A stretch of DNA of 64,000 bases from Ceratorhiza oryzae-sativae (lineage: Eukaryota; Basidiomycota; Agaricomycetes; Cantharellales; Ceratobasidiaceae), in assembly GCA_030998015.1 (NCBI GenBank), contig JARWMV010000244.1, positions 62,001-126,000 of the forward strand, read 5' to 3'. A program made the position numbers and the translations under genes. This document shows positions 45,069 through 57,740 of this stretch, one piece after another. The notes under the pieces were generated by a model, which saw only the letters and a program-made list of their open reading frames with translations, was not told the DNA's origin and made no database searches. The first letter of the stretch is position 1; each line of letters begins with the position of its first letter.

Positions 45069-47006
45069 TATCTGAGCCCAAACATGTACCGAACCAACGC
45101 TGGAGCCTAGACTTAGAACACGATTGTGTGTGGTTCTCCACCGTTGGAAGAGATTTTTTGGCCTTCTAGAATCGCGCGTATTCGGCCCGTCGGGCCTCGA
45201 TTGCAAGTCGATTATCTATCGTTCTGGAACACAGACGGCCAACCACTTCGCATAGCCGAAGCACAGAGCGTAGAGCCACCGACATTGAGCCTAGAAGCTC
45301 GTCTAGCTTGACGTCATTTGGCTTGACGTCTGCGGGCGGTTTAAGGCGCAGAAGCCGCGGGTATCTGTCGATCGGCGCACCCGACCTTGGATATCCAGGC
45401 TGACAACCCCGCCGGCAGAAGGCTCCGCAGGCCGCGTCGGTGTGCCTACCCTGGGCCATAGTCCAAGCCGCGGGCCCGGGAAAATGGGTTGGACGAGTAC
45501 TAACCAGAGTCAATCCTCTTGACCTGAAATGACGTGGGTAAGGAGCGTGTCCGCCACGATAGTGTCGTTTTCATGTGCGGTATTCATGGCCACTTGCATG
45601 AATCTGTGGCAGACTTGGATCTAACCTAGCCCCGCATTCCACCCGCGATTGTCTCCGCATTGAATAGGTCGACATTTACAGCTTTTCAAGACCAAAGGAT
45701 TTACATCAAGAGATCTGACTGTATATTTACGGCCTATGGGAGCGAAGTATGATTGAAGCGGCGTCGGCGGATCTTTTCTATGATTTTGTTCTGGCAAGAC
45801 GCTATTATGATCGGTCATCGTTGAGCGGTTGTGACAAGTTTGGCTAGAGATGACGCGCGTCGCGAACCTCCATTTCCGGGGTTCGACCCGGTTCTGATCC
45901 TTGATCGTCAGGTGTGGTCAGACTCTGCCACTCAACTCTATGTCGAGGCTGAGGGCCTCAGCGAATCTCTGGTTCTGTTTATTGACCGGAATATCACGTT
46001 TTCGGGCACACTCCGCGGACTATCTTTCGATTCGACTTGAAAGACTGGGGTTGTACGCATAAATATAGAATCCACGACGCCTTGCTGTGCCTCGCACGGG
46101 TAGAATGCCGGGTTGGCCTGCAGCAAAACCCTATGCGTTGTCGAGGCGGGTGTAGGCATCGATTAGCGGACACTGATCACTCCACTACCAGGGTATATGC
46201 GCTGGCAGTGGCACAGTGGGCTCGGGGTCAAGCATCGCACGTTCGAGCGCGGCCAATCAACCCCAAATTGGTCGAGTTGCGTCGGAGGCGGCCGGTGCAT
46301 TGAATCGCGGAGTTGATGTCGGAGAGCACCCTAGGCCGAGTGTATGCAGATCACATGCAGGGGCGTGAGCGAGCGCAGGTCCGCTGGTCATACAAAGCGC
46401 GGGCAAAGGGGCGACGACCTCGTTGCGCATCTCTGCGACAGACGACGGCGTGTGCGACGGTGGCGGCATCGACGACAGCTGCGGCGACTCGAGCTCGACT
46501 GTGTGTGGCGACTCGACTGCTTGGGACGTCGTGGGAGTAATATCACCCGGTGAGCTCCCACAGTGGGCTCATAACTGGCCGCCAGGTGAGCAGAACCGCA
46601 CCCGCTCGACGACAACCGCTGACTGCAGGGACCGCTTCAGCCTGCGCGCGATTCGTGCGAGACGACGACTGGGCCACATCCTCGGACGCGCCAGCCTCGG
46701 TAACCAGCCGCGGCGCCCTTATCGAAATCGTGTCGAGCGCGTCATCGAATATCCGCGCGCGCTATTCGTACTTAAGCCCCTGCGCTGTCGCCTGTCGCCG
46801 CCGACTGCGGTACTGGCTGCTGCATCTAGCTGTTTGCTCATCGCCCCAATATCCCCCGGCACCGAACCACCCTTGATCGCCACCCTCGGTCAGTCCATCG
46901 GCAAAGGGTCGTGGCGTCGACTGACATCTGATTTGTTTAGGCGCCCAACATCACTTGATTTTTTAAACCGGCGTGCCACGCGAGTCTGACAGCTATCCCC
47001 TCTGCC
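45069..47006. other. Long GC-rich intergenic region, no gene recognised
   Basis: Several GC-driven open frames exist (for example a 188-codon frame at 46423-46989), but none has a recognisable domain or spliced continuation. A tRNA-like B box (GGTTCGACCC, 45880s) has no fitting cloverleaf. The last few hundred bases are the upstream region of the kinase gene. Confidence 0.45.
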
Positions 47007-48967
47007 ATGGCCCAGACCGACATCAGGCGCGCTCCTGCCCCTCCGTCTGCTGCCGACTACGACCAGCTCGAGGCGTACCACGTTCTCGAGCACCTCCTCG
47101 CCCAGCCCATTCATTATGTCGACCGACCCCAGGACGCTCCTTTTGCTGCGGACCCCCCCTCTGCGCCGCCGACCAGCCAGCCGGCGCCATTTGCCCAGTA
47201 CACCTCGCTTGTCGGCCGCACCATCGCCTCGCCTTCGGGCAGCCGCTTTCGTCTTGCGCTGCGCCGGGTCTTGGGCGTCGGCGCATACGGCGTCGTCTAC
47301 CTTGCCGAGGAAATCGAGCGCGAGGAGCGCAGATACGGCTGGTTCAGTCCCGCGACTACGTTTGCCGGCCCCCGCCACGAGCGAGAGCAGACCATCTCGA
47401 CTGCTGGCAGGATGTATGCGGTCAAGGTCATGCGCTGCGCCCCACGCGGGTCCCGCCAGCGCGCCTTTCAGGCCCGCGAGGTCGCCTTGCATCGCAGGGC
47501 CGACGGACACCCCGGTGTCGTGCCGCTCCATGCGGTCTATGGCACGGGCAATCCGCCGGCCGCCCATTCGTCTCGCAAACGCAAGTCCTGGAGCTCCCAT
47601 TCCCTGGCTATGAAGCCCGAGGACATCCTGACGTGGGACAGGGACGCCGAGCTCAGCGGCGAGCCCCTTCCGATTCTCGAAAACGGCCAACGTGAAGAGC
47701 TAGTCTACATGGTTCTCTCCTACGTTGGCGGCGGCGACCTCTTTACAATGATCGCCGAGCGCCACCGATACATCGGACATGATGCACTTGTCACCGATGT
47801 CTTCATCCAGCTTCTCGATGCGGTTGCATGGTGCCACGAGCGAGGCGTCAAACACCGCGACCTCAAGCCCGAGAACATCTTGTGTGACCACGACGGCCGG
47901 CGAGTGGTGATCAGCGATTTTGGCTTGGCCACCACTGACCGGTGGAGCGGTGATTTTGGTTGTGGCAGCAGCTATTACATGAGCCCAGGTATGTGGCCAA
48001 TGACGATTCAGGACAAGCGCCGTCGGCTGACCGTTCTACCCAAGAGTGTTACGGCGACCCACTGTCACCCGCGACGGTTCCAAAGTATGACACGCTCGCC
48101 AACGATGTCTGGACCCTCGGCGTCGTCCTTGTCAATCTTACAACTGGCCGCAATCCCTGGGAGGCCGCCTCGCCCGCCGACCCAACATTCAAGTCGTTCT
48201 GTGCGGATCCAGCCGCGTTTCTCATGTCGATTCTCCCCATCACCTCCCAGGCTAATGCGGTTTTTACCCGCATTTTTGAACGCGACCAGACCCGTCGATG
48301 CTCTTTGGCCGAGCTCCGCGAATTGGTGCTCGGTGTCGAGCGATGGACACTGCGTGGAGTCGAGCTTGACTATGCGAGCGAGGGAGCCAGGGACGTGGCG
48401 CGCGGATGCGGGCTCATAGACTTTGAGCCAGAGATCATCACCCGCCAGGACACCAGCTCGGGATCCTCGAGCGGCAGCTCGGACATGGGCCAACGGAGTC
48501 GATTCAGCGAAGATACCGTCTTTGAGGACGACGAACCAGAGCTCGGATTCGATGAGGCGCAAATCCAAGAACATGTCGATTGGAACGGCATTGTCCCACA
48601 CTACCCTGGGCTTGATGGCCTTGACCAGGTCGCCTCGAGTCGATCGGAAAGTGCTTGCTCCCATTCGTCTTTGGAAATGTCTCGCTCTCGCCCAGCGTCC
48701 AAAATTCTGTCGCACTCTCCCGAACTCGCCGACCCTGAAGGCTGGGGAACAGGCGACCACCGCGATATTATGGAATCTCAACATACTGCCCAGCAACCGC
48801 AGGGATGCCGTCAGAGTCGATCCCCAGGTGGTCAAACGTGGCGCAGGGATCCCATCAAGGGGAGGATGTTGACGGGCAATCACCCTGCACCCCACCGTTC
48901 CAGTTGTGCCCCTCTTTCGTGCGCGACACGCCGCGGACAATTCAAGAAGCGGGGACGCCCAAAGTAG
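47007..48967 (+). CDS. Ser/Thr protein kinase, Ran1/Ksp1-like
   Basis: Exon 1 is 47007-47988. A 56-bp GT-AG intron leads to exon 2 at 48045, which is open to 48967 (634 residues as drawn). The kinase domain has the Gly-rich loop GVGAYGVVYLAEE, the ATP Lys in YAVKVM, a long insert between lobes, HEL-like YMVLSYVGGGDLF, the catalytic loop HRDLKPENIL, DFGLA, and YYMSPECYGD formed across the intron. The C-lobe continues DVWTLGVVLVNLTTGRNPW. This matches fungal Ran1/Ksp1/Sks1-type kinases, linked to nutrient and meiotic control. All catalytic residues are present. The C-terminal part is Ser/Pro-rich and disordered. The 3' end is uncertain because other frames downstream look coding. Confidence 0.85.
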
Positions 48968-49895
48968 GATTCAGGGACACGGATTTTGGAACACCCCAAT
49001 CGACCCTGGTTTTGCGCACCCCAAAGTCATCCAAGCTCAGGCTCGATCCTGATTCAACCTCGCCGTTCCAGTCAAGAATTCCGAGGTATACGGGCTCTCC
49101 ACGCGCCCGAGCCGAAAGCGCGAAGCTCCTTCCAAAACCTCTCTCTCCCCGAATCCCGTAGTCGGCCGACAACGGATGTGGAGCGCACCACTCTATGCCT
49201 CTATTGAGACCCCAAAGCGAGGCTCCAAAATCTCAACCTCGACGATCTCGGCTGCTTCGTCCGAGTCGGGAGTCTTCCCGCTCACGCCGTTGAAAGCCAA
49301 GGTGGTTCTCACCTCTCCCGACCTCATTATATCTCACCCTTCCGACGGAACGCTGTGGGACGTTTCGAGGTCTTCAGGGCGAAGCTTGTGGCACGGATCT
49401 TGTGATTCACGCACGACCGTCTATTCCGCTGATTCGCATGGGCGCTCGGCATTGGACCTCGGGCGAGGAGCGCATGTTTGCGACGTCTCTCGGGAGTTCC
49501 TTGTGGGCGAACACCACGAGAGGGATCGAAACAAGTCATGGAATGCACCAGCACCTTCGACGTCGAGCCCTACGGCGCGGCGACGCTATCATACGACGGG
49601 TGAAGACATTCCCGCGGCATTTCCTCCCATTTTTGCGCAAAGGACAGCCGAGTCAGCCGGCTCGCCGAAACAGCACAGAGTAAAGCGCGTCCCGGTTCCT
49701 CCTATCCCAGATGAGCTTCTCCAGGAGCACGAGCGGCAAATCTTGTTCAACTCAAGCAAGGGAACTTCGAGGGCAGACCGAGTGGCCAAGCTTTCTGTCG
49801 ATGTGGCCAAGAGCCAAGAACTGTTGCCGCCGCCGGGGCTTGCACTAAATGGACAGGAACGCCAGTTGGGGCCAGGCGCTGCTAGAGAATGCTAG
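48968..49895 (+). CDS. Possible 3' continuation of the kinase gene
   Basis: Two plus-strand frames look protein-like in composition. One (about 48860-49161) reads GTPKVGFRDTDFGTPQSTLV; the other (49176-49895) reads ETPKRGSKISTSTISAASSE and ends near ELLPPPGLALNGQERQL. Both are Ser/Thr/Pro-rich, like the disordered tail of the kinase. I could not find splice pairs that join all frames without a stop, so this may be one tail with missed introns, a frameshift in the sequence, or a small separate gene. No domain is recognised. Confidence 0.35.
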
Positions 49896-51732
49896 GGCAT
49901 GGTTTCGTCGAGCGTAGACTGAGCGAGCGGGGGCTTCTTTAGACATTGTTTTTATTGGGTTTGAGATTATTTAGCATAGCGGAGATTAGCCGCACTCACT
50001 ATCCTTTGCCTTTCACTCTTGTTGCATCACTATTTGTTTATCCTCACGGACTCGTGTGCCTCTTTCGTTTATTCTTTCATTGTACTACTCTCTCATCCGC
50101 GTACCTTTCCTCAGATTTGCTACTCAACCTAGGTACTACCTAGATGGGCTGTGATGTTGTATTTTTAATAGATTCGATTTACTTCGTCACCTTGGAATCT
50201 TTGCAACAAGCATCTGTTGGCACGTCGCAAGTGGCCGAAAGGAGTATGTGGTACTGAGCAAGATGAATGCTAATATATGTCTCCGTATATCCTCAATGTC
50301 CCAGTTTTTTTAGGGCCGCGTGGGTGGGCGCATTTTGACATCATGGGTGTATTTTAATCCATGTTTTCATTGTCAAAAATTGGACAGCCTCTGTGGGCCC
50401 ACTGTATGCGGAAAAATCCTATTTTGCTATGAAAAACCGCGTTTCCAACTATATACCTGGAATTTACGCATCCAGGAGAATTTGAAGACAAGTTCCAATA
50501 TGACTATATGAGCAGTGGGTACAATTTTATCTCTCACTAGGTCCAACCAAAATCGGAAAAATCCTGGTCATGTTAGCGTCCCCTTATCAGGATGTTTTAC
50601 TGTGATATTCCTAATGAATTATATTGTATTTTGAAATGGTGGCTGCGATTTGTGTATCCGGAATTTCCAGAACAAACGAGTTTCAAGTGCAGGCTGTATG
50701 GAGCACATCGTAGCACTATTTTGGCTGGGTGCAGGTCTCGATTTTGTCCATCACATTTGGACTCCTTTTGGTATAGCTCACCTTGAGTCTGCCCGACCCC
50801 TAAATACTAGTATTTTGTGGTACGATAGAGTATAATGAAGCTAGAATTTTAGTATTTTTTTATCAATTTAGCCAAATGTGTGGTGCGCATATGGCTTGGT
50901 CTACTCGCGCCCTCTCGCAGTGTGCGCGACATAAAGTCCAATAGGCTTGTTGTCCTTTTCTTCCCCCTACCCTAGGCCTCCTGTTTTTCTAGAGCGCAGA
51001 GACGGGCTTATTCCAAGATCATCCCTCTAGTTTGGGCTGCCTCCTTTCTGTCAAAAGTTAGACAGTTGGTGCAGAGTGCGCTTCGCTCCGGGTTTTCCTA
51101 CGGACCCTAGGTGCCGACAGCGATTAATGTGTCGCATTTGGGCCCTATTTGGGGCAGTTGATCCGGACTTTGCGCCACTCTTAAAAAATACTATATCCTG
51201 GTCTCATCGAGAGGCACCACCGCTTTCGGGCCTACGTGCTCCGCTCTGCGAAAATCAGAATTTTGACTAGCCCAAAACGGCTCCGCGAATTAAGCGTATG
51301 GGGAATACGTATTATAGTCAGTTCTTGAGGCTTCATGCACTTCCCATGAGTTACGCCTGACTGTTTCTGTGACCCATATCACGCCCAGGGAACCTCCATG
51401 CATTTCCACTACCGAATTGGTATCGGCATTTCCTCCGATTGGATCTTTGGAGCTACAGCATCATGTAGGCTTCCAAACCTCCCCGAGTTTACGCCGGTCA
51501 ACCTCTTCGTGATATACTGGTATTAAGCCAAGTGCATCTCTACACCCGATGGAGAAGGATATGCGGCGCTGTGCTTCAAAAGGCGTTTTCCTCCGCGCGA
51601 CGAAGCCTAGATTTCTTTGTATGCATAACCACTTTCTCAAACATTCGGCCCGGCAATGCAATTCGGTCACTACTTATATATATCTGCTGGAGCAGACGGG
51701 CCCTCACGTTAGCTTCACGTTGTCGATCTGGT
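49896..51732. other. Intergenic, no gene recognised
   Basis: About 1.8 kb between the kinase region and the beta-galactosidase start. CpG content is moderate, with AT-rich patches at 50000-50250 and 50290-50900. Frames are short and stop-rich. No repeat or transposon motif was recognised. It includes the promoter of the beta-galactosidase gene. Confidence 0.45.
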
Positions 51733-54700
51733 ATGAGGCTTTCGAATTTACTTGGTACTGTCTGTTTGCTCGGCTTCCCGGTGTTTGGTGAGGATCATCG
51801 ACGGCAGACTAATGCCGATCAATCTCCCAAGTAAGAATTTGTAATGTGTTATTCTATACCATTCGCTCTAAGTTTCAGCAGGTATATACCATCTCCTGGT
51901 TCGACAGGGTTCTACGCAGGCAACTCGACCGCGGCAGTTACGTTTGATCAGCATTCAATTCTGCTCAATGGCGATCGAATCATGGTTTTTGCGTGGGTTT
52001 GTTTTGATGACATATCATAAGCAGTTCTGCTGATGGCTTACTTGCGTCAAGTGGAGAATTTCATCCCTGGAGGCTTCCGTCGGTTCCCCTCTGGCGTGAT
52101 ATTATTGAAAAATTGAAGGTTTGTCTACGTTGATCCGAAAGTAATCTACTACTCACATCGAATCCAGGCGGGGGGCTTCAACGCCGTGTCTATATACACT
52201 CATTGGGGGCTGACTGAAAGCAAACGGGGCACGCTCAATTTTGAAGGCCATCGCTCAATCACCGCATTTCTCGAACTCGCAAAAGATGTTGGCATTCTGG
52301 TCATCATCCGCCCCGGACCGTAAGTGTCCAGTTTTCAAACAATGGCAATTATCATATTCTTTTCCAGTTACATTAATGCAGAGACTGCTGGTGGAGGTCT
52401 TGCGGCTTGGACCACCAATATGGCTGACCGGGCTCGCTCAAACGGCACCGACTTTACGGCGGCCTGGACCCCGTACATCAGCCAGGTTTCCAGATATGTG
52501 GCTCCTTACCAGTATCCGGCCGGACCAGTCATTCTGATGCAGAGTGAAAATGAATTCTTGTCAGACGGTACGGAACCAGAGGTAACCATATATTCGGGTG
52601 ATATGAAAGAAGCAAACTAACGAAGTAATACTCGGCCCGCGATAGAACCCGTACACGTTCGGGCACACCGACTATATGCGCAGGATAATTGAGACAATGA
52701 GGAGGAACGGTATCACAAAGATCCCAATGTGAGCTCAACAGGTTTACACCACATAATTACTGATGAACCCCCCACTGAAAAGAACCTACAATGATTTCTG
52801 GCCAAGTGGACGGTATGCGTCTGGAGTAGCCAAGGTCGACCTGTACGGATGGGATGCGTATCCGTTGGGGTTCGATTGTTCAGCTCCCTCAAAGTAAGCT
52901 CCAAGCTCACGATACTTGTTTTTCGCTGATCCTTGTGTTATAGATGGAACGAGGTCAACACTAACTATGACACCTATCACCAGAATGTGAATCCAGCCGA
53001 GCCTCTGTATCTTGCCGGTATGTTAAGCGGCAGTCTAGCGCCGAATCCACTCCTAATTTAATCAAATATGCTGTCCAAAGAATTCCAGGGTGGTGCGATC
53101 GATTTCTGGTGAGCTTACGGGCGGACTTTGATATGGAATGGTTAATTCTAAAAGATTCAAACAGGAAAGGCGCTGGCTACAAAGGATGCCTCGATCTAGT
53201 CAATGAACAGGTAAATAGTCTCTTCCGCGGGCTCCCTACGCTAACTGAATTCAATTCAGTTCGCCAATGTGTTCTACAAAAACAATTATGCTTCAGGGGC
53301 CTACTTGCAATCCCTATACATGACGTGAGTTTGAGTGCCGGGCCCCCGAAATACCCGCCTAAATACACAAACAGATATGGGGGAACAAATTGGGGTAATC
53401 TGGCTTACCCTGGTGTGTATACTTCGTGAGTGATTTCCAGGTGTGTCGTGCCCTCGAGCTGACGTAACTCCCCAAAAGATATGATTATGGAGCGGTACGT
53501 TACCCCTGCAAAAGCCTGCATCATAGGATTCGCCTCATCATGCAATATAATTAGGCCATCTCGGAAGATCGCACTCTCACACCCAAGTTTGCGGAGATCA
53601 AACTCCAAGGGCTCTTTCTGCATGCGACGCCACATTATCATCTAGCGGGTAGAATCAGCACCGGCACCTCACTTGCATCCTCCGACCACATCTTCGTCAC
53701 TCACCTATCCACAGTACACAATCAAAATCTTTACGTTGTTCGACAGACTACCAATGCCAATACGTCTCCCGTGGAGTTTGATCTCAAGGTTAACACAACT
53801 GCGGGCGAAGTGACACTTCCGGGGCTTGCGCTTAACGGACGAGAGAGCAAAATCATCGTCAGCGAGTATCCTTTTGGAAAGAGCCTGATGAAGTACTCTA
53901 CAGCAGAGGTAAGTCGCGCACTTTCTAGACCTGTAGGTTAATATTCAGATGTAAAGGTCGCAACCTGGGCCAATATTGATGGGGAAGACCACATCGTTCT
54001 CTACACGTCTAATCAAACTACGAACACTCGCATATCTTCCAATTCCGAGCCAGCTGTTTTTGGATCAACTGCCATCCATGCTTCGATCGTGAATGGCGCT
54101 GTCCTCATTTCCGGTCCAGCCCCGTCCTCGGGACTCGCTCGGGTGACCACCGGTAAAACAAGCGTCTGGATTACGGACAAGTCTTGGCTCGCTCCCAGAC
54201 TCTGGCAACCTCGCACGAGCGGAACGAGTGGAAACGGACGGTATGACTTGAGTCCCAGGACGGGCAGTGTTCTCGTGTTTGGTCCATATCTCGTTCGGAG
54301 TGCGACAGCACAGGGCTCAACGCTCGCGCTCGTTGGAGATCTTAAGTCGGGTGCAACGACTGAAATCGAGCTTATCGTACCGTCTAGTATAAAATCCGTC
54401 TTATGGAACGGCAAACCGATTCCGGTTTCCAAGTCAGCTACTGGAACGCTCAAGGGAACGATCCGAGTCGCGAGTTTGACGCCAAAGCTCCCGAGCCTGA
54501 AAACGCTGGAATGGAGGTGTACAGACTCCCTACCTGAAATAGCAACCGAGTTCGACGATTCTGAGTGGACGACAGCCACGAGGACCTCAACCAAGAGACC
54601 TGCCGAGCACCAGCCGTTGGGCGGCAAGGTGGTATTGTATGCGGACGAATATGGGTATCACGGGGGTTGGTATACATGTTTAATTCCTGAATCCCTTGTT

Positions 54701-55819
54701 GAACCTGAGTGTAGGCAACCTGTTGTACCGCGGTCGATTTGGAAGCCAGGCAACTGGCGTAAAGCTCTCTATTCAAGGGTCGGTCCAATATTTTCACCAA
54801 TAGCCTCGGTTAACTCGGCTGCAATCCAGGGGCTATAACTTTGGCTTCAGTGTTTTCCTAAACGGCGCCTTCCTCAGTGCCGGTGGCGGCCGACCAGAGA
54901 ACGATCCAGCAGGTGGTTCTGATATGGCAAATGTTACATATATATTCCCTGCGGGTTCGGTTCGCCCTCAGAACATCCTGACAGTCATAGTGGATAATAT
55001 GGGAATTCATGAAGATTGGGACGGAAGGGACGAATATAAGGCAAGTACATGTTTATGTATCCACCAGAATACTCAACTAATACCAAGGCTGAGTTAGGCT
55101 CCTCGTGGTATCCGCGGCTATGAACTCCAGGGGGGTCTCGATTTTTCATCCTGGAAGCTAACAGGGAATGTGGATGGTGAAAATATCAAGGATACTATCC
55201 GGGGGCCTCTAAACACAGGCGGGCTTTACGTAGAGCGCATTGGTGCTATCTACCCGTCTTATCGGTTCACTCCTAGCTGGAATTCATCCAGGTCGGACGC
55301 AAAGTGCACCCCATTTGTGGGGATATCCCAGCCAGGAGTCAAGGCCTACAAAGCCAAGTTCTCACTTGACATCGATGCGAATACAGATGTGACTATTTCA
55401 TTCGATTTCGGGGCTGCTAGTTTGGGAGGAACTTGGCGAGCGAGACTATACGTAAACGGATGGCAGTTTGGGCAGTAAGTATTCGCATAATACCGGAGTA
55501 CGGATTGATTCATATATAGCGGCAGCCATATCTCGTCTTTGGGGCCACAAACGGTATATCCGGTAAAGATGACATTCCCGATATATGTATCCTTTATTGA
55601 CCTATGTCGTAGGTACCTGAGGGGATCCTGAATCACCGTGGCGAAAATGACATTCTGCTGGCCCTCTGGGATTTGGGTGCGCCCGAACCTCTGTATGCGA
55701 AATAAAGCTGCTGATCAATCCTTGTAGACGGTTCTGGGGCCAGGATTCCTGACCTGAAGCTTACTTCGACTGTTGGGTTGGCATCTGGAAAGCGGCCTGT
55801 GGTCGGGCTGGCTGCATAA
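51733..55819 (+). CDS. Secreted beta-galactosidase, glycoside hydrolase family 35
   Basis: Twenty-one exons (first 51733-51830, last 55728-55819) with 20 introns give 1,010 residues with consistent phases. Residues 1-19 form a signal peptide (MRLSNLLGTVCLLGFPVFG). The catalytic domain reads FDQHSILLNGDRIMVFAGEF, HPWRLPSVPLWRDIIEKLKA, GGFNAVSIYTHWGL and RPGPYINAETAGGG. The proton donor is Glu206 in QSENEF (codon 52552-52554). The nucleophile is Glu305 in LAEFQGG, whose codon is split by the intron 53018-53080. YGGTNWGNLAYPGVYTSYDYG and the C-terminal beta domains follow (WKPGN region spliced out; GNLLYRGRFGSQATG; TISFDFGAASLGGTWRARLYVNGWQFG). It removes terminal beta-galactose from plant cell-wall polysaccharides outside the cell. 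Length fits fungal LacA-type enzymes. One intron uses a GC donor. Confidence 0.93.
55041..55097 (+). other. GC-AG intron in the beta-galactosidase gene
   Basis: The junction EYK/APRG needs removal of 57 bp starting GCAAGTAC and ending GAGTTAG. No GT donor nearby keeps the frame. The donor otherwise matches the consensus (AAG/GCAAGT), as is usual for the minority GC-AG class. Confidence 0.7.
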
Positions 55820-56287
55820 CAAGATACCTCTTTTGCATCTCTTGACCCAATATTTACGTGCTTCAGAGATAAACCACAAATTTTCAACTCACCATCTTAT
55901 TTTTCCGATGTGATGGGCGCCATGAATTTGGGAATATACACACATACAGCGTTCTGGTCATCCATGGCCAAACCGTCGGAAATCCACTGCCTATTTCATG
56001 AAGATGTTTGATCTAATTTGTATTGAGGTACCCGTACCGGGTGGCGCACCTTACTTGCTGCCTCCTAGGTTTCTAGCGGCATCGCTCTGAGGGCAGTGCA
56101 GGGCAAAAATGAATGAAAAGAACAATATCGATCGATTAGATTCATCGAAGCTTTCCAGCGCTACAAACGAGAAAACAAAGGAGAGCAAGTTCAAGAAATT
56201 TCTTCGGGATAAGAGAGTGGACACTGTCTGTTGGACCGTGACAGTAAGATCGGTTACAAATTAATGTTTTATGAATACAAAACCTAC
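55820..56287. other. Intergenic, no gene seen
   Basis: A 468-bp region between the beta-galactosidase stop and an orphan exon on the other strand. It serves as the 3' flank of both. Nothing else is visible. Confidence 0.5.
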
Positions 56288-56566
56288 CTAAGCAAGACGA
56301 GAACGCTCGCCGCTACGGCCTGCCTGCTCGCTGCTATGCCCACGCTTCCGGGAATGGTTGCTCCTTGAGGGCTTGAGAGGCGACTGGTTGGCTTTGGTCG
56401 GAAGCTTTAGGATCTGAATATCGCCAATGGTGGCTGTAAAGTGGGACACCGCTTTTGGCCACTTGATGAGTTTGTGCGAGAGGGTAAACGTCACCTCTGC
56501 AATTGCCCCTTCAGCGCAGGTGCGGGGACGCGCTTGATCGCGTTCAAACGTAGTCCATCCCCCGAG
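56288..56566 (-). CDS. Hypothetical last exon
   Basis: The minus-strand frame starts after an acceptor-like TTCAG and reads LLGGWTTFERDQARPRTCAE, then GAIAEVTFTLSHKLIKWPKA and IGDIQILKLP. It ends in a basic Arg/Ser/His-rich tail. It looks like a real 3' exon, but its upstream exons are not evident before the inverted repeat that begins at about 56763. It may be a truncated gene. No family recognised. Confidence 0.3.
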   Translation of the reverse strand, partial: LGGWTTFERDQARPRTCAEGAIAEVTFTLSHKLIKWPKAVSHFTATIGDIQILKLPTKANQSPLKPSRSNHSRKRGHSSEQAGRSGERSRLA

Positions 56567-56762
56567 CAACTGAACCCGCCTTCCAGTTCAAAATCAGGGA
56601 CACTTATGATATAATCTTCAAATAACTTGCATGAAGCAAGCAGATAATGAGGTACGATTACATGGTGAATTGAACAGCAGTTTAAGGCATTAACTTAGAA
56701 TGGGGTGATTCCGCTAATGGTAAGGCAGTCTATGAATAAAAATCAATATGCATCATTAGTAT

Positions 56763-57570
56763 ACAGGGGCCTTGTGGGTGGCAGAAGAAGGAAAATAGGA
56801 AGTGGGGAGCTCACAATAGACAGGACCGGTGCGATGAGACAGGGGGTAGGGGGCGTACATCGCGATGGACACGGAAAGGCGGCGTGGAGTGCAGCGGCTT
56901 CGAGCCACGCGACATCCGACGCAGCGTATAGAAGGTTACCTCGACACAGTCCCTGTGGGTGAGCACTCGACGTCCCTAACTGGCGCGAACGTCGTAGCGC
57001 TAGGACCAAGTGCTCAACCCGGCGGACACACGTGTTTCTCGAGGGTTTGACGAAGCTGGCTGCTTGAGAGGGAGGATGTCTAGAGTGAGAGGAAGGGTCA
57101 GACTCAGGAGATAGGGGCGATCAGAAGGCGAGCTTACCTCCCGGCAGTCGCTGGATGCTAGGGAGATCCACGAGTATTTGAAGCCTTGGTGATGCGCCGA
57201 GTCGCAATAGGCCGATAGTTGCTGATCTATGGCATGGCAAGCTATCAAGGGCGGTCAGCTTCGAGCTCGTGGCACAGGAGAGGGACGTACACATGTGAAG
57301 CGACTTGGAGTCGCCAATGTGAGAGCGGGTAGGAGGTAGAGGGTAACGCCGCAGCCACTCAGAGTGGGAAGCAGGCGGTGGGTGGGGGGGGGGGATTTTA
57401 TACCTACCAAGGTCCATGAGGATCCAAGCAAATGCACATAACGTACTCACGTGAGTGCGGCCAAGTACGATGCGCGGTCGAGGTCGCTGGCCAGAAGCAG
57501 TACCTCGGCCTGGGCTTGGCCCCTATACTTTTGCACCGTCTCACGGCCACTTAAAAACATTACGCCCCCT
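56763..57570 (-). repeat. Left arm of a large inverted repeat, with a gene-like unit
   Basis: This 0.8-kb stretch is the reverse complement of 57741-58573 with few mismatches and one gap. Read on the minus strand it has an ATG at 57560 opening MFLSGRETVQKYRGQAQAE, followed by LLLASDLDRASYLAAL and a GTGAGT donor. Later frames read AFAWILMDLGRYKI, and after a GATAG acceptor CHAIDQQLSAYCDSAHHQGF. This looks like an intron-containing gene of unknown function rather than random DNA. A poly-G run (about 57386-57397) lies inside. Confidence 0.8.
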
Positions 57571-57740
57571 TTAACAGAGATCTACTGAGTTTTGAACACG
57601 AGTACAAGACACTTCCCACATATACGCTTGGATTCACATGTTGGAATTTGTGTATCGCTGTTGACATGTATGCACTAGTGTGTAGAAAACTATTGCGAAA
57701 GAGTGTGCATATATGTCATTTTCATTTATTAGAACTATCG
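57571..57740. other. Spacer of the inverted repeat
   Basis: About 170 bp of AT-rich, unique sequence between the two arms. The two arm genes start next to it and point outward, so it would have to serve as their shared promoter region. Confidence 0.6.

Noticed and set aside
45870..45895. tRNA B-box-like GGTTCGACCC
   Set aside because: No matching A box at the right distance and no acceptor stem or cloverleaf could be drawn.
46423..46989. 188-codon plus-strand frame upstream of the kinase
   Set aside because: GC-driven open frame with no domain, odd composition and no splice continuation.
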